From: UBA7374 sp965660635 | Lineage (GTDB): Bacteria; Verrucomicrobiota; Verrucomicrobiia; Opitutales; Coraliomargaritaceae | Assembly (NCBI GenBank): GCA_965660635.1 | Contig: CBFIAS010000028.1 | Coordinates: forward strand, 1 to 28,526 | Length of the DNA: 28,526 nucleotides | Direction: 5' to 3' | Shown here: one piece after another, positions 1 through 6,698 of the stretch | Numbering within the stretch: the first letter of the stretch is position 1 | How the letters are laid out: each line of letters starts with the position of its first letter | Notes under the pieces: generated by a model | Seen by the model: only the letters and a program-made list of their open reading frames with translations | Database searches by the model: none | Told to the model about the DNA's origin: nothing | Program-made: the position numbers and the translations under genes

Positions 1-29
1 AGAACCCACAGATTCACGGATCAGCTCAG
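1..29. repeat. Dispersed intergenic repeat relic
   Basis: This 29-base stretch matches the reverse complement of 16016-16044 at 25 of 29 positions by hand alignment. The shared core is of the 'ccacagat.cacggat' type. Such low-complexity words recur between genes in some environmental bacterial genomes. It lies just downstream of the fcl stop codon. Whether it has a function, for example in transcript ends, cannot be judged from two copies. Confidence 0.5.
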
Positions 30-59
30 TTCATAGAGCCTGTTGCTAATTGATACAAA

Positions 60-1007
60 CTACTCGCGCAGGCGGCCTGCGGCCTTCTCCTCGAGAAATG
101 ACTCATAGGCCAGAGCCACGCCCGCCTCGATTTCGATCGATGGGGACCAGCCGGTGGATTGAATCAAGGAGATATCGGTCAATTTGCGCGGGGTGCCGTC
201 AGGCTTGCTCGTATCGAAGCTGATTTCTCCAGCGTAGCCGACGACTTTTTTGACCAATCGAGCTAAATCGCCGATCGCGATGTCGGTGCCGCAGCCCAGG
301 TTCACCCAGTCCGGCGGATTCTCCAGCCGAAGCAGGTGGAGGATGCCGGATGCCGCGTCGTCGGCGTGGAGAAATTCGCGTAGCGGCTTGCCCGTGCCCC
401 AAATGGCCACTTCCGGCGCACCGCTCTCGCGGGCCTCGTGGAAGCGGCGGATCAAGGCGGGCAGGACGTGCGAATTCTGCGGATGGTAGTTATCCCCCGG
501 CCCGTAGAGATTGGTCGGCATGGCCGAGTGGTAACAGGTCCCATACTGGCGGCGATAGTACTGGCAGAGCTTCAGGCCAGCGATCTTGGCGATGGCGTAG
601 GCCTCGTTGGTCGGCTCCAGCGAAGAGGTCAGCAGGGAAGACTCCTGCATCGGTTGCTCCGCATGCTTCGGGTAGATACAGGTGCTGCCGAGAAAAAGCA
701 ACCGGCCAACCCCCGCACGGTACGCCTCGTCGATCGTGTTCTGGGCGATCGACAGGTTCTCGAAAAGGAACTCGGCCGGATAGGTGTTGTTTGCGTGGAT
801 GCCCCCCACGCGGGCCGCCGCGATGACCACCACGTCCGGTCGCTCGGTCTTGTAGAAGGCCCGCACCGCTGCCTGGCTGGTCAAATCCAACTCCGACCGC
901 GTCCGTGTGATGATGCGCCCGTATCCTCCGGCCTGCAGGGCTCGGACGACAGCAGAGCCCACCATCCCGCGGTGCCCGGCAACGTAGATCTTTGATTGGC
1001 TATCCAT
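60..1007 (-). CDS. fcl: GDP-L-fucose synthase
   Basis: This NADPH-dependent epimerase/reductase turns GDP-4-keto-6-deoxy-D-mannose into GDP-L-fucose, the donor for fucose in surface polysaccharides. It is cytoplasmic and belongs to the extended short-chain dehydrogenase family. The protein is 315 aa, a normal length. The Rossmann motif GHRGMVG is at residues 11-17, the catalytic serine region GSTCIYP at about 107-113, and the Tyr-x3-Lys pair YAIAK at 137-141. I chose the ATG at 1007. An upstream TTG at 1040 is in frame but adds eleven residues before the usual N-terminal strand. The gene follows gmd on the same strand with a 33-base gap, so the two consecutive steps are probably co-transcribed. 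The family and reaction are well supported by the motifs and the neighbour. Confidence 0.95.
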   Translation of the reverse strand: MDSQSKIYVAGHRGMVGSAVVRALQAGGYGRIITRTRSELDLTSQAAVRAFYKTERPDVVVIAAARVGGIHANNTYPAEFLFENLSIAQNTIDEAYRAGVGRLLFLGSTCIYPKHAEQPMQESSLLTSSLEPTNEAYAIAKIAGLKLCQYYRRQYGTCYHSAMPTNLYGPGDNYHPQNSHVLPALIRRFHEARESGAPEVAIWGTGKPLREFLHADDAASGILHLLRLENPPDWVNLGCGTDIAIGDLARLVKKVVGYAGEISFDTSKPDGTPRKLTDISLIQSTGWSPSIEIEAGVALAYESFLEEKAAGRLRE

Positions 1008-1040
1008 GAAATCGAATCGATTGCGATGTTTACCCGGCAA

Positions 1041-2057
1041 CTAGGCCTGCGTGGCTTGCTGGTAGGCCAGTTCCTGCTTGGCCAGCACCAGGTCGGCATC
1101 GACCATGATCTTCACCAGTTCCTTGAAGCGCACCTTCGGCTCCCAATTCAACTGCCGCTTCGCCTTCGCCGGATCGCCGATCAGGAGATCCACCTCGGTG
1201 GGCCGCTCGTAGCGCTTGTCGTAGTCAACGTATTGCTCCCAGTCCAGATCAAGCAGGGCGAAAGTCTCTTGCACGAACTCCTTCACCGAGTGCGTCTCGT
1301 TCGTCGCCATCACGTAGTCATCGCCCGCGTCCTGCTGCAGCATCAGCCACATCGCCTCGACGTATTCCTTGGCGTAGCCCCAGTCGCGCTGCGCGTCGAG
1401 ATTGCCGAGGTAGAGCTTGTCCTGCAGGCCAATCTTGATGCGGGTCGCCGCCCGGGTGATCTTGCGCGTCACGAAGGTCTCGCCGCGGCGGGGCGACTCG
1501 TGGTTGAAAAGTATACCGTTCGTCGCGTGCATGTTGTAGGACTCGCGGTAGTTCACCGTCAACCAGTAGGCATAGACCTTTGCACAGCCGTAGGGAGAAC
1601 GCGGATAGAAAGGCGTCTTCTCCGTCTGCGGCACCTCTTGCACCATCCCGAACATCTCCGAAGAGGAAGCCTGGTAGAAGCGGCACTTGCCCTTCAGGCC
1701 GACTTCGCGGATGGCCTCAAGCAGGCGAACTGTGCCCAGGCCAGTGACGTCGCCAGTGTACTCCGGCACATCAAAAGAAACACGCACATGGCTCTGCGCC
1801 CCGAGATGGTAGATCTCGTCCGGTTGCAATTGGTAAAGCAGCTTCATCAACATCACCCCGTCCGACAAATCGCCGTAGTGCAGGAAGAGCTTTGTCCCGT
1901 GCACATGCGGATCATTGTAGAGATGGTCGATCCGGCTGGTATTGAAGGTCGAGCTGCGGCGGATGATGCCGTGTACCTCGTAACCCTTCTCCAGAAGCAA
2001 TTCCGCAAGATAAGATCCATCCTGCCCCGTAATACCTGTAATCAATGCTTTTTTCAT
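1041..2057 (-). CDS. gmd: GDP-mannose 4,6-dehydratase
   Basis: The enzyme converts GDP-D-mannose to GDP-4-keto-6-deoxy-D-mannose, the first committed step towards GDP-L-fucose and related deoxysugars. The protein is 338 aa. It shows the nucleotide-binding GITGQDG at residues 8-14, the RRSSTFNTSRIDHL segment typical of Gmd, SSSEMFG at 131-137 containing the catalytic Ser/Glu, and YGCAK at 156-160 with the catalytic Tyr and Lys. It is the first gene of a gmd-fcl pair read leftward and is divergent from the regulator starting at 2130. The 72-base divergent gap holds candidate control sites. The N-terminal sequence MKKALITGITGQDG fits the family start exactly, so the start is secure. Confidence 0.96.
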   Translation of the reverse strand: MKKALITGITGQDGSYLAELLLEKGYEVHGIIRRSSTFNTSRIDHLYNDPHVHGTKLFLHYGDLSDGVMLMKLLYQLQPDEIYHLGAQSHVRVSFDVPEYTGDVTGLGTVRLLEAIREVGLKGKCRFYQASSSEMFGMVQEVPQTEKTPFYPRSPYGCAKVYAYWLTVNYRESYNMHATNGILFNHESPRRGETFVTRKITRAATRIKIGLQDKLYLGNLDAQRDWGYAKEYVEAMWLMLQQDAGDDYVMATNETHSVKEFVQETFALLDLDWEQYVDYDKRYERPTEVDLLIGDPAKAKRQLNWEPKVRFKELVKIMVDADLVLAKQELAYQQATQA

Positions 2058-2098
2058 GAGTTTCTAGAATAACAGATCCTTCCCGGCTTGTCTTTTCG

Positions 2099-2128
2099 TA
2101 TTTACGTAATAATAGTTGCATATTTACG
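2099..2128 (+). promoter_or_regulatory. Candidate AraC-type operator (direct repeat, 22-bp period)
   Basis: The octamer TATTTACG occurs at 2099-2106 and again at 2121-2128, a 22-base step or about two helical turns. The first copy also contains the palindrome TTACGTAA (2102-2109). AraC/XylR family proteins commonly contact direct repeats spaced about 21 bp. The second copy ends one base before the ATG at 2130. Binding there could autoregulate the XylR-like gene and perhaps influence the divergent gmd-fcl pair. The repeat is seen in the sequence; its role is inference. Confidence 0.4.
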
Positions 2129-2129
2129 A

Positions 2130-3266
2130 ATGAAACAAGAGCAAACAACCGTAGCGGTCGCCTACGACTTGAACTTCAGGCAAGCCGGCGAAATCTTTCG
2201 CGGCGTCTCCGACCACGTTCGTGAATCAGGCCTTGATTGGCGGTTGCTGCCTCTTCAATACGGCTTCGAGACCACCCTCATGCAATTGGCCCGCTCCGGC
2301 CAGTTGTCCGGCGCCATTGGCACCTTCATCAGTGACCGCTGGATCGCCGGCCTCATCGAGTGCGGCGTGCAAGCAGTTAACCTCCTCCGCTTCTCCGAGA
2401 TCCGCAGCATTCCCGGCGTCTGCCTGGAGGACTTCGAGATGGGCCGCCTCGCAGCCGGCCACCTGCTCCAGCAAGGGGCCAGCCAATTCATCTATTTCGC
2501 CTCAGACGGGGTCCACTTCAACGAACTGCGCCGGAGGGGCTTCCTTCAGGCTCTGGGCAACCATTCCTGCACGACCCTCAAGCCCGGCCCCCTCCTCAGT
2601 CAGCAAATCGCCAGCATAAACTACAGTGGAGCACAGCCTGGCGTCTTCTGCGCCAGCGACCGACTGGCCCGCCAATACATCCTCGAAGCCCGGCAACTCG
2701 GCCTGGAGTGCGGACGCCACTTCCTCCTCGCCTCAATCGACAACGATCCCACCGAATCCGTCTTCGCCGGAACCGGCATCACCAGCTTTGAACCGCCCAT
2801 GCATGCCTGTGGCACTCTCGCCGCGAAACTCCTTCAGGAGGCCCTCGCCGGAATGCCCCCGCCCACCACCGCCGTCCAGTTGGTGGGCCCGGCCCGGCTC
2901 ATCGTCCGTGACTCCTCCCTGCCCTCCCGCACCGCCCGCATCGCCCAGGCCGCACTCAACCACATAAACGAGCACTTCACGGACCCCGCTCTCGACGCTG
3001 CCGCCCTCGCACGCGCCGTCGGCGTATCCCGGCGCTCACTCGAACTCTCCCTCCGCGGAGCCGGCCTCTCCAGCCCCTACCAAGCCATCACCCGCGCCCG
3101 CCTCCAGCACGCCCGGCACCTCCTTGCCAGCACCGACCTCCCCGTCGCCGAGGCCGGGCGCCGCTCCGGATACCCGGAACCCCACCATTTCTCCGCCTGG
3201 TTCAAAGCCCGCAACGGGCAATCCCCCCGGCAATACCGCCTACAGGCAAAAACACCTTCTGTTTGA
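2130..3266 (+). CDS. XylR-like AraC-family transcriptional regulator
   Basis: This 378-aa cytoplasmic DNA-binding regulator probably senses a sugar. The N-terminal two thirds (TTVAVAYDLNFRQAGEIFRGVSDHVRES onward) resemble the periplasmic-binding-protein fold of LacI/XylR regulators. It includes 'GVFCASDRLARQ' and 'LLASIDNDPTESVFAGTGITSFEPP', the typical hinge and effector-pocket region. The last hundred residues form the AraC double helix-turn-helix: VGVSRRSLELSLR, then AEAGRRSGYPEPHHFSAWFKARNGQSPRQYR. The ATG at 2130 is preferred over a TTG at 2088, which would add fourteen unusual hydrophobic residues. Regulators of this kind are abundant in Verrucomicrobia and Planctomycetes, where they often sit beside carbohydrate genes. 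Its neighbours are GDP-fucose and haem genes, so the target is not evident. Family assignment is firm; the ligand is unknown. Confidence 0.85.
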   Translation: MKQEQTTVAVAYDLNFRQAGEIFRGVSDHVRESGLDWRLLPLQYGFETTLMQLARSGQLSGAIGTFISDRWIAGLIECGVQAVNLLRFSEIRSIPGVCLEDFEMGRLAAGHLLQQGASQFIYFASDGVHFNELRRRGFLQALGNHSCTTLKPGPLLSQQIASINYSGAQPGVFCASDRLARQYILEARQLGLECGRHFLLASIDNDPTESVFAGTGITSFEPPMHACGTLAAKLLQEALAGMPPPTTAVQLVGPARLIVRDSSLPSRTARIAQAALNHINEHFTDPALDAAALARAVGVSRRSLELSLRGAGLSSPYQAITRARLQHARHLLASTDLPVAEAGRRSGYPEPHHFSAWFKARNGQSPRQYRLQAKTPSV

Positions 3267-3289
3267 CAACTCCCCCGCCCCGCTACCTT
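3263..3289 (+). promoter_or_regulatory. Possible promoter for hemH
   Basis: A perfect TTGACA (3263-3268) overlaps the stop codon of the upstream regulator gene. A weak -10-like TACCTT (3284-3289) follows after a 15-base spacer. The hemH ATG is at 3300, so the transcript would have almost no leader, and no Shine-Dalgarno site is visible. The short spacer and poor -10 keep confidence low. Confidence 0.3.
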
Positions 3290-3299
3290 CTGCACTCCT

Positions 3300-4376
3300 A
3301 TGTCCAAGCAAGGTGTCATCCTTCTCAACCTCGGCTCGCCGGACTCCACCGAAGTTGCCGACGTGCGCAACTACCTACGCGAGTTCCTCATGGATGAGCG
3401 CGTCCTCGACGCCCCCGCCCCCATCCGCTGGCTCATCGTCAACTGCTTCATCCTGCCCAAGCGCCCCCGCGAATCCGCCGAAGCCTACGCCAGCATCTGG
3501 CAGGAAGATGGCTCCCCCCTCATCCTCACCTCGCGCCTACAGCAAAAAGCCCTTGCCGAAGCCACCGGCCTGCCCGTCGAGCTCGGCATGCGCTACGGCA
3601 ACCCATCATCCGAAAGTGCCCTCCGCGCCCTGCTCGATCAGGGTGTCGACGACCTCTTTATCATCCCCATGTACCCGCACTACGCCATGTCCAGCTACGA
3701 GACCGCTGTCGTGCACCTCATGAACTCCGTGCGCACCCACGCCCCGGATCTTAAAACCACTCTACTACCACCCTTCTACCAGGATCCCGGCTACATCGAA
3801 GCCCTCCTCGAATCCGCCCGCCCCGCCATCGGTGACGGCAACTTCGACAAACTCCTCTTCTCCTTCCACGGCATCCCACAGCGCCACCTGATCAAAGGCG
3901 ATCCCTCCCACCAGCACTGCCTCACCACCCCCGACTGCTGTAACACCTGTCACCCCGCCCACGGCACCTGCTACCGCCACCAGTGCGCCATGACCGTGGA
4001 GAAATTCGTCCAGGCCGCCGGGCTCCCCAAGGACAAGTACCGCCTCACCTTCCAGTCCCGCCTCGGACGCGACCCCTGGCTCCAGCCTTACACCGACCAG
4101 ACCCTAGAATCACTCCCCGAAGAAGGCGTCAAAAACGTCAAGGTCATCTGCCCCGCCTTCACCGCCGACTGCCTTGAGACCCTCGAGGAAATCGCCGGCG
4201 AAGGCAAAGAACTCTTCCTTGAGGCCGGCGGTGAAAGCTTTGAGCAGATTCCCTGTCTAAACGACCACCCGCGCTTCATCCAGTACCTTGCAGGCGCCGT
4301 GCAAGCTTGGCAAAACGGTGCCTACCAGACCGGCCGCGCCACTGAACCCGCCTACGTCGCTCCCATGAAGCGCTAG
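3300..4376 (+). CDS. hemH: Ferrochelatase
   Basis: The enzyme inserts iron into a porphyrin to finish haem (or coproporphyrin to coprohaem) synthesis. The protein is 358 aa. Conserved features are LLNLGSPDSTEVADVRNYLREFL near the start, FSFHGIPQRHLIKGDP with the catalytic His190, TFQSRLGRDPWLQPYT at about 250-265, and CPAFTADCLETLEEI with the conserved acidic residue near Glu293. Just after the HGIPQR motif lies a cysteine-rich segment with cysteines at 207, 213, 214, 217, 224 and 229. This is more than classical E. coli-type enzymes have and could bind a metal or an Fe-S cluster. Some bacterial ferrochelatases are known to carry a [2Fe-2S] cluster. The gene opens a tetrapyrrole block with the HemX-like gene and hemA. 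The start codon directly precedes the first beta strand. Confidence 0.95.
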   Translation: MSKQGVILLNLGSPDSTEVADVRNYLREFLMDERVLDAPAPIRWLIVNCFILPKRPRESAEAYASIWQEDGSPLILTSRLQQKALAEATGLPVELGMRYGNPSSESALRALLDQGVDDLFIIPMYPHYAMSSYETAVVHLMNSVRTHAPDLKTTLLPPFYQDPGYIEALLESARPAIGDGNFDKLLFSFHGIPQRHLIKGDPSHQHCLTTPDCCNTCHPAHGTCYRHQCAMTVEKFVQAAGLPKDKYRLTFQSRLGRDPWLQPYTDQTLESLPEEGVKNVKVICPAFTADCLETLEEIAGEGKELFLEAGGESFEQIPCLNDHPRFIQYLAGAVQAWQNGAYQTGRATEPAYVAPMKR

Positions 4377-4436
4377 GCCCACCCCGGTCTACAGGCTTGG
4401 CAGCCCCGCCCACTCCGCCCAGTCTCAACTGACGAC

Positions 4437-5307
4437 ATGCTTGACGCACTGGCCAACCCGGATCGACTCCTCCTCGCCCTCGGCACACTCGCTTACGGCA
4501 CCGCCTTTCTAGCCGGGCTCCTCGCCCTGCTCCGCCGCCGCCCCTTCCCTGGCCCCGCCGTAGCCAGCATCCTCGCCCTCGGCTTCCTCCTCCAGACCAT
4601 CGGCCTCAACCTCCGCGGGCTGCAAGTCAAAGGCTGCCCTCTCGGCAACTACTTCGAGATCGCCCACTTCATCGGCTGGTCCATCGCGCTCCTCTACTTC
4701 ATCGTCGGTCCCGTCTTCCGCGTCCGGCTGCTCGGCTTCTTCGCCGCCGCGCTCGCCGCCGCGCTCGGCGGCATCGCCTTCCTCATTCCCGGCTTGGACC
4801 GCCCCTACCCGCCCGGCCTCTTTGGCGGTAACCCCTGGATCGAACTCCACGCCACCCTTGCCCTCTTCAGCTACGGGCTCTTCGCCCTCGTCGCCCTCGT
4901 CGCCGTCATGTTCCTAATCCAGCGGCACGGCCTGAAACAGAAGAAATACAGCGGCATCTACCAGTACCTGCCCTCNNNNNNNNNNCGAGAAACTCGACAC
5001 CCTGGGCCGCCGACTCCTCCTCACCGGACTCTCCGGCCTCACCGCCGCACTCCTCTTCGGTGCCGTATTCTACCTCCGCAACAGCCACCTCGTACCCGTC
5101 TTCAAACTTGTTGTCACCTGCCTCGTCTGGCTCGGCTACTTCGCCGTCGCCATCCTCCAGCAGCAGGGCCGCCTCGTCACCCGCCGCCACGCCATCGCAT
5201 CCATCCTCCTTTTCCTTCTTGCCCTTCTCTCGCTCTGGCCCGTCCAGTACGCCCGCAACCTCCCCGAAACAGCCCCCACGCCAGAGCAGGCACCCGCCGC
5301 CCGATGA
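4437..5307 (+). CDS. HemX/CcsA-like cytochrome c assembly family membrane protein (interrupted by assembly gap)
   Basis: This integral membrane protein has about eight hydrophobic segments. The left part includes LGFLLQTIGLNLRG, LGNYFEIAHFIGWSIALLYF and NPWIELHATLALFSYGLFALVALVAVMFLIQRHGLKQKK. The last piece matches the conserved His-containing helix of the CcsA/HemX family. The sequence is broken by ten Ns at 4976-4985. After the gap the gene continues in another frame from 4987 (EKLDTLGRRLLLTGLSG...) to TGA at 5305-5307, ending QAPAAR. The true gap must be a multiple of three bases for the protein to be intact. The Trp-rich haem-handling motif of CcsA is not visible in what remains, so HemX is the closer label. 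Family members beside hemA are thought to affect HemA level or haem handling. The stop overlaps the hemA start (ATGA). Confidence 0.75.
4976..4985. other. Assembly gap of ten Ns
   Basis: Ten consecutive N bases join two contigs inside the HemX-like gene. The number is a placeholder: reading frames on the two sides differ by one, and ten is not a multiple of three. Any translation running through the gap into the next gene is artificial. Confidence 0.98.
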
Positions 5308-6389
5308 GACCCGCCCAACTGGCCAGCCCCCCCATGAGCGCGGATCCACTGCAGTCCCTCTTTGTCTTCGGTTGCTCGCACCACAGCACCCCCATCGAAG
5401 TGCGCGAACGCTTCACCCTCGCTCCTGAACAAGCCGACGCCCTGCGCCACAACCTGATCCAGACCCCCGGCCTCCACGAATGCCTTGTCCTCGGCACCTG
5501 CAACCGCACCGAAATCTACGGCCTCGCCCGCTCCCCCCAACTCCTGCCGGATCTTGAACAGGCATTCTGCAGCGAGCTCGGCATCGACCCGGACGACTTC
5601 CAGCAATACGCCTACCGCCACCACAACCTCGACACCCTGCAACACCTCTGCGAAGTCTCCGCCGGGCTCGACTCCCAGATGGTCGGCGAGCCCGAAATCC
5701 TCGGACAGGTCAAAGACGCCTACGCCCGCGCCAAAGCCGCCCAGTCCGTTGGCCCCGTCCTCTCCCGCCTCTTCGAGAAAAGCTTCCAGGCCGCCAAGGC
5801 TGCCCGCACCCAGACCGGGATCAACCGCGGGCACGTCGGCATCGGCAACATCGCCGCCGACCTCTCCAACCGCATCTTTGGACAGCTCCATCACTGCCGC
5901 GCCCTCCTCCTCGGCTCCGGCGAAGTCGGCACCGCCACCGCCCAAGCACTGGCCAGCCGGGGCGTGGCCGATATCTCCGTAAGCAGCCGCACCCTCGAAA
6001 ACGCCCGCAAGCTAGCCCATAAACTCGGTGGCGCTGCCATCGACTTTTCCATCTTCTCCGCCCAACTCCACCGCTTCGACATCGTCGTCAGTTCCACCGC
6101 CGCCCCCGGACATATCCTCACCGCGGAAACCATCCGCCAAGCCCTCCGCCAGCGCCCCGGAAAACCCGTCTTCCTCCTCGACCTCGCCATGCCCCGAGAC
6201 ATCGATCCCGCTGTCCACCAACTCGACAACCTCTACCTCTACAACCTCGACGACCTATCCGCCATGGCCAACGAGAACCTCGCCCAGCGAAAAGCCGAGA
6301 TCGAAAAAGCCCGTCGCATCCTCAAGGCCCAGGCCTGGACACTCTGGCTTCAACTCCGCCGCCGCACCAGGGCTAACGCTCACGGATGA
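5304..6389 (+). CDS. hemA: Glutamyl-tRNA reductase, short form
   Basis: This enzyme reduces glutamate on tRNA-Glu to glutamate-1-semialdehyde, the first step of the C5 route to tetrapyrroles. The start at 5304 overlaps the upstream stop by four bases (ATGA), which suggests translational coupling; an in-frame ATG at 5334 is an alternative. With the 5304 start the protein is 361 aa. The catalytic cysteine is Cys66 in LGTCNRTEIYG. The SAGLDSQMVGEPEILGQVKDAY and EKSFQAAKAARTQTGI blocks are present, and the NADPH-binding LLLGSGEVGTATAQAL lies further on. The protein ends soon after the spinal-helix segment NLDDLSAMANENLAQRKAEIEKARRIL. Most of the C-terminal dimerisation domain of typical enzymes of about 420 aa is therefore missing. 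Function is well supported; the short tail is unusual. Confidence 0.93.
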   Translation: MRPAQLASPPMSADPLQSLFVFGCSHHSTPIEVRERFTLAPEQADALRHNLIQTPGLHECLVLGTCNRTEIYGLARSPQLLPDLEQAFCSELGIDPDDFQQYAYRHHNLDTLQHLCEVSAGLDSQMVGEPEILGQVKDAYARAKAAQSVGPVLSRLFEKSFQAAKAARTQTGINRGHVGIGNIAADLSNRIFGQLHHCRALLLGSGEVGTATAQALASRGVADISVSSRTLENARKLAHKLGGAAIDFSIFSAQLHRFDIVVSSTAAPGHILTAETIRQALRQRPGKPVFLLDLAMPRDIDPAVHQLDNLYLYNLDDLSAMANENLAQRKAEIEKARRILKAQAWTLWLQLRRRTRANAHG

Positions 6390-6573
6390 ATCAATCACAG
6401 GCAAGGAACCAGAGAGACGAACACTCCGATTCAAGCAATTCATGAAGATTCGCGTTCCTTCGCGGCTAGGCTCTTTCTTTTTCCCTATCCTGTGCGTTTG
6501 ACCCGTTTTAAAATCCCGCTCATCCGATTGAGCTTGCAACTTGTTCTGGAAAATGTGCCCTAAAGCGCTTTCC

Positions 6574-6588
6574 GAGTGCGCAGCACTC
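6574..6588 (+). other. Small hairpin in the hemA-helicase intergenic region
   Basis: GAGTGC and GCACTC form a perfect 6-bp stem with a three-base loop. No T-run follows, so it is not a convincing terminator. The whole 309-base stretch 6390-6698 contains no gene. Near 6445-6475 it also holds a 'gattcgcgttccttcgcggct' relic of the dispersed repeat type. Confidence 0.3.
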
Positions 6589-6602
6589 ACCTGGCACGGT
6601 CT

Positions 6603-6653
6603 GTTATCGATGAGCGATTGTCTTGGGAACCTGAATTAGACATCATCGATAAC
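6603..6653 (+). promoter_or_regulatory. Perfect 11-bp inverted repeat upstream of the DEAD-box helicase
   Basis: GTTATCGATGA at 6603-6613 is mirrored exactly by TCATCGATAAC at 6643-6653, with 29 bases between. The right arm ends 45 bases before the helicase ATG. It could be a two-site operator for a dimeric regulator. It could also be a long-loop hairpin in the leader RNA; helicase mRNAs of this class are often controlled through long leaders at low temperature. The repeat is seen directly; its role is inferred. Confidence 0.45.
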
Positions 6654-6698
6654 GCGGCATCCGTTACGACCTTCATTGCAGTTGGTGCCAATTAAATC

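Noticed and set aside
996..2072. Long plus-strand frame opposite gmd
   Set aside because: Antisense shadow of a clear gmd gene; Leu/His/Arg-rich composition and no recognisable domain.
5136..5945. 269-residue minus-strand frame opposite hemA
   Set aside because: Gly/Ala/Glu-rich mirror of a GC-rich coding region; hemA motifs on the plus strand are decisive.
4437..6389. Single 650-residue open frame
   Set aside because: It reads through placeholder Ns and out-of-frame HemX-like sequence (Pro/Arg-rich) into hemA; two separate genes explain it.
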